Below, in pieces: positions 63,867-64,000 of a stretch of DNA of 64,000 bases. The position numbers and the translations under genes are program-made. The notes beneath the pieces were generated by a model. That model saw nothing but the letters and a program-made list of their open reading frames with translations. It was not told where the DNA came from and searched no databases. This DNA is from JBBRVP01 sp038246785 (lineage in GTDB: Bacteria; Actinomycetota; Actinomycetes; Jiangellales; Jiangellaceae): contig JBBRVP010000002.1 of assembly GCA_038246785.1 (NCBI GenBank), positions 1 to 64,000 of the forward strand. Reading direction: 5' to 3'. The first letter of the stretch is position 1. Each line of letters opens with the position of its first letter.

Positions 63867-64000
63867 TCAGTAGCGGTAGTGGTCGGACTTGTAGGGCCCC
63901 TCGACGTGCACGCCGAGGTAGTCGGCCTGGGACTTGCTCAGCTCGGTGAGCCGTACGCCGAGCGCGTCGAGGTGCAGCCGGGCCACCTTCTCGTCGAGGT
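63867..64000 (-). CDS. ahcY: Adenosylhomocysteinase, C-terminal end (continues past right edge)
   Basis: The last 44 codons give DEKVARLHLDALGVRLTEL, then QADYLGVHVEGPYKSDHYRY and a stop at 63867-63869. This is the highly conserved tail of S-adenosylhomocysteine hydrolase, which contributes Lys and Tyr to NAD binding in the partner subunit. The neighbourhood with mtrA agrees with mycobacteria, where sahH lies near mtrA. Confidence 0.95.
   Translation of the reverse strand, partial: LDEKVARLHLDALGVRLTELSKSQADYLGVHVEGPYKSDHYRY

Overview
The window is very GC-rich DNA, uses GTG starts freely and has many 4-base start/stop overlaps. It carries mtrA-mtrB-lpqB-comF-hpf-secA, the prfB-ftsE-ftsX order, an HspR-like regulator, an Rv3235-like protein and a 1,600-residue NAD-glutamate dehydrogenase. 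This marks a chromosomal segment of an actinomycete (Actinomycetota, class Actinomycetes). I cannot fix the family.

Layout. 1-1013: the end of an IS256-like insertion sequence abuts a DUF222/HNH gene that has lost its 5' half. 1041-5578 (-): prfB, ftsE, ftsX and an M23 peptidoglycan hydrolase. 5812-8829 (+): a frameshifted NAD-binding dehydrogenase, then a membrane-anchored DUF2156 (lysyl-lipid synthase type) protein. 9242-23371 (-): a Tad/Flp pilus operon (tadA, tadB, tadC, pilin, three TadE/TadG-like genes). It is cut inside tadC by a 9.55-kb integrative element, 10868-20417. The element is flanked by a 10-bp direct repeat and encodes a large serine integrase, a replication initiator with an iteron-like origin inside its gene, HNH, terminase, portal, scaffold, a frameshifted major capsid protein and two head-completion proteins. 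It has no tail, lysis or protease genes, so it looks like a capsid-encoding phage satellite (compare cf-PICIs and mycobacterial phiRv1).

23708-32493: an FHA-containing EssC/EccC-type ATPase, hydrolases, a small heat-shock module (HspR-like regulator divergent from hsp20-dnaJ), a WS/DGAT acyltransferase and a WXG100 protein. 32821-40718: an internally deleted SDR, NAD-glutamate dehydrogenase, a DUF2505 protein and pyrroline-5-carboxylate dehydrogenase. The last and the dehydrogenase form a proline/glutamate catabolic pair. 40752-46327: a P-loop protein, an alpha/beta hydrolase, a DUF6912 protein, a second WS/DGAT lacking the second active-site His, and cpaE/cpaB-like genes that probably serve the same Tad pilus. 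46570-52189: a BldC-like HTH protein, LysM and Rv3235-like proteins, and secA. 52346-56422: GNAT, nucleoside hydrolase, YcaQ-like glycosylase and a NarL-type regulator. 56497-64000: hpf, comF, lpqB, mtrB, mtrA, a membrane protein, a cyclic-nucleotide-binding protein and the 3' end of the S-adenosylhomocysteinase gene.

How it fits together. The MtrAB-LpqB, FtsEX-M23 and SecA genes are a conserved core for envelope growth and export. The accessory content is dominated by the satellite. Precise excision would rebuild an uninterrupted tadC and a continuous seven-gene pilus operon, so integration state should control whether a complete TadC can be made. Further points of interest are a two-copy intergenic repeat with fixed arm spacing, paired TGTGGACA-type motifs upstream of both tad-related loci, and several genes with deletions or frameshifts (5812-6643, capsid, SDR).
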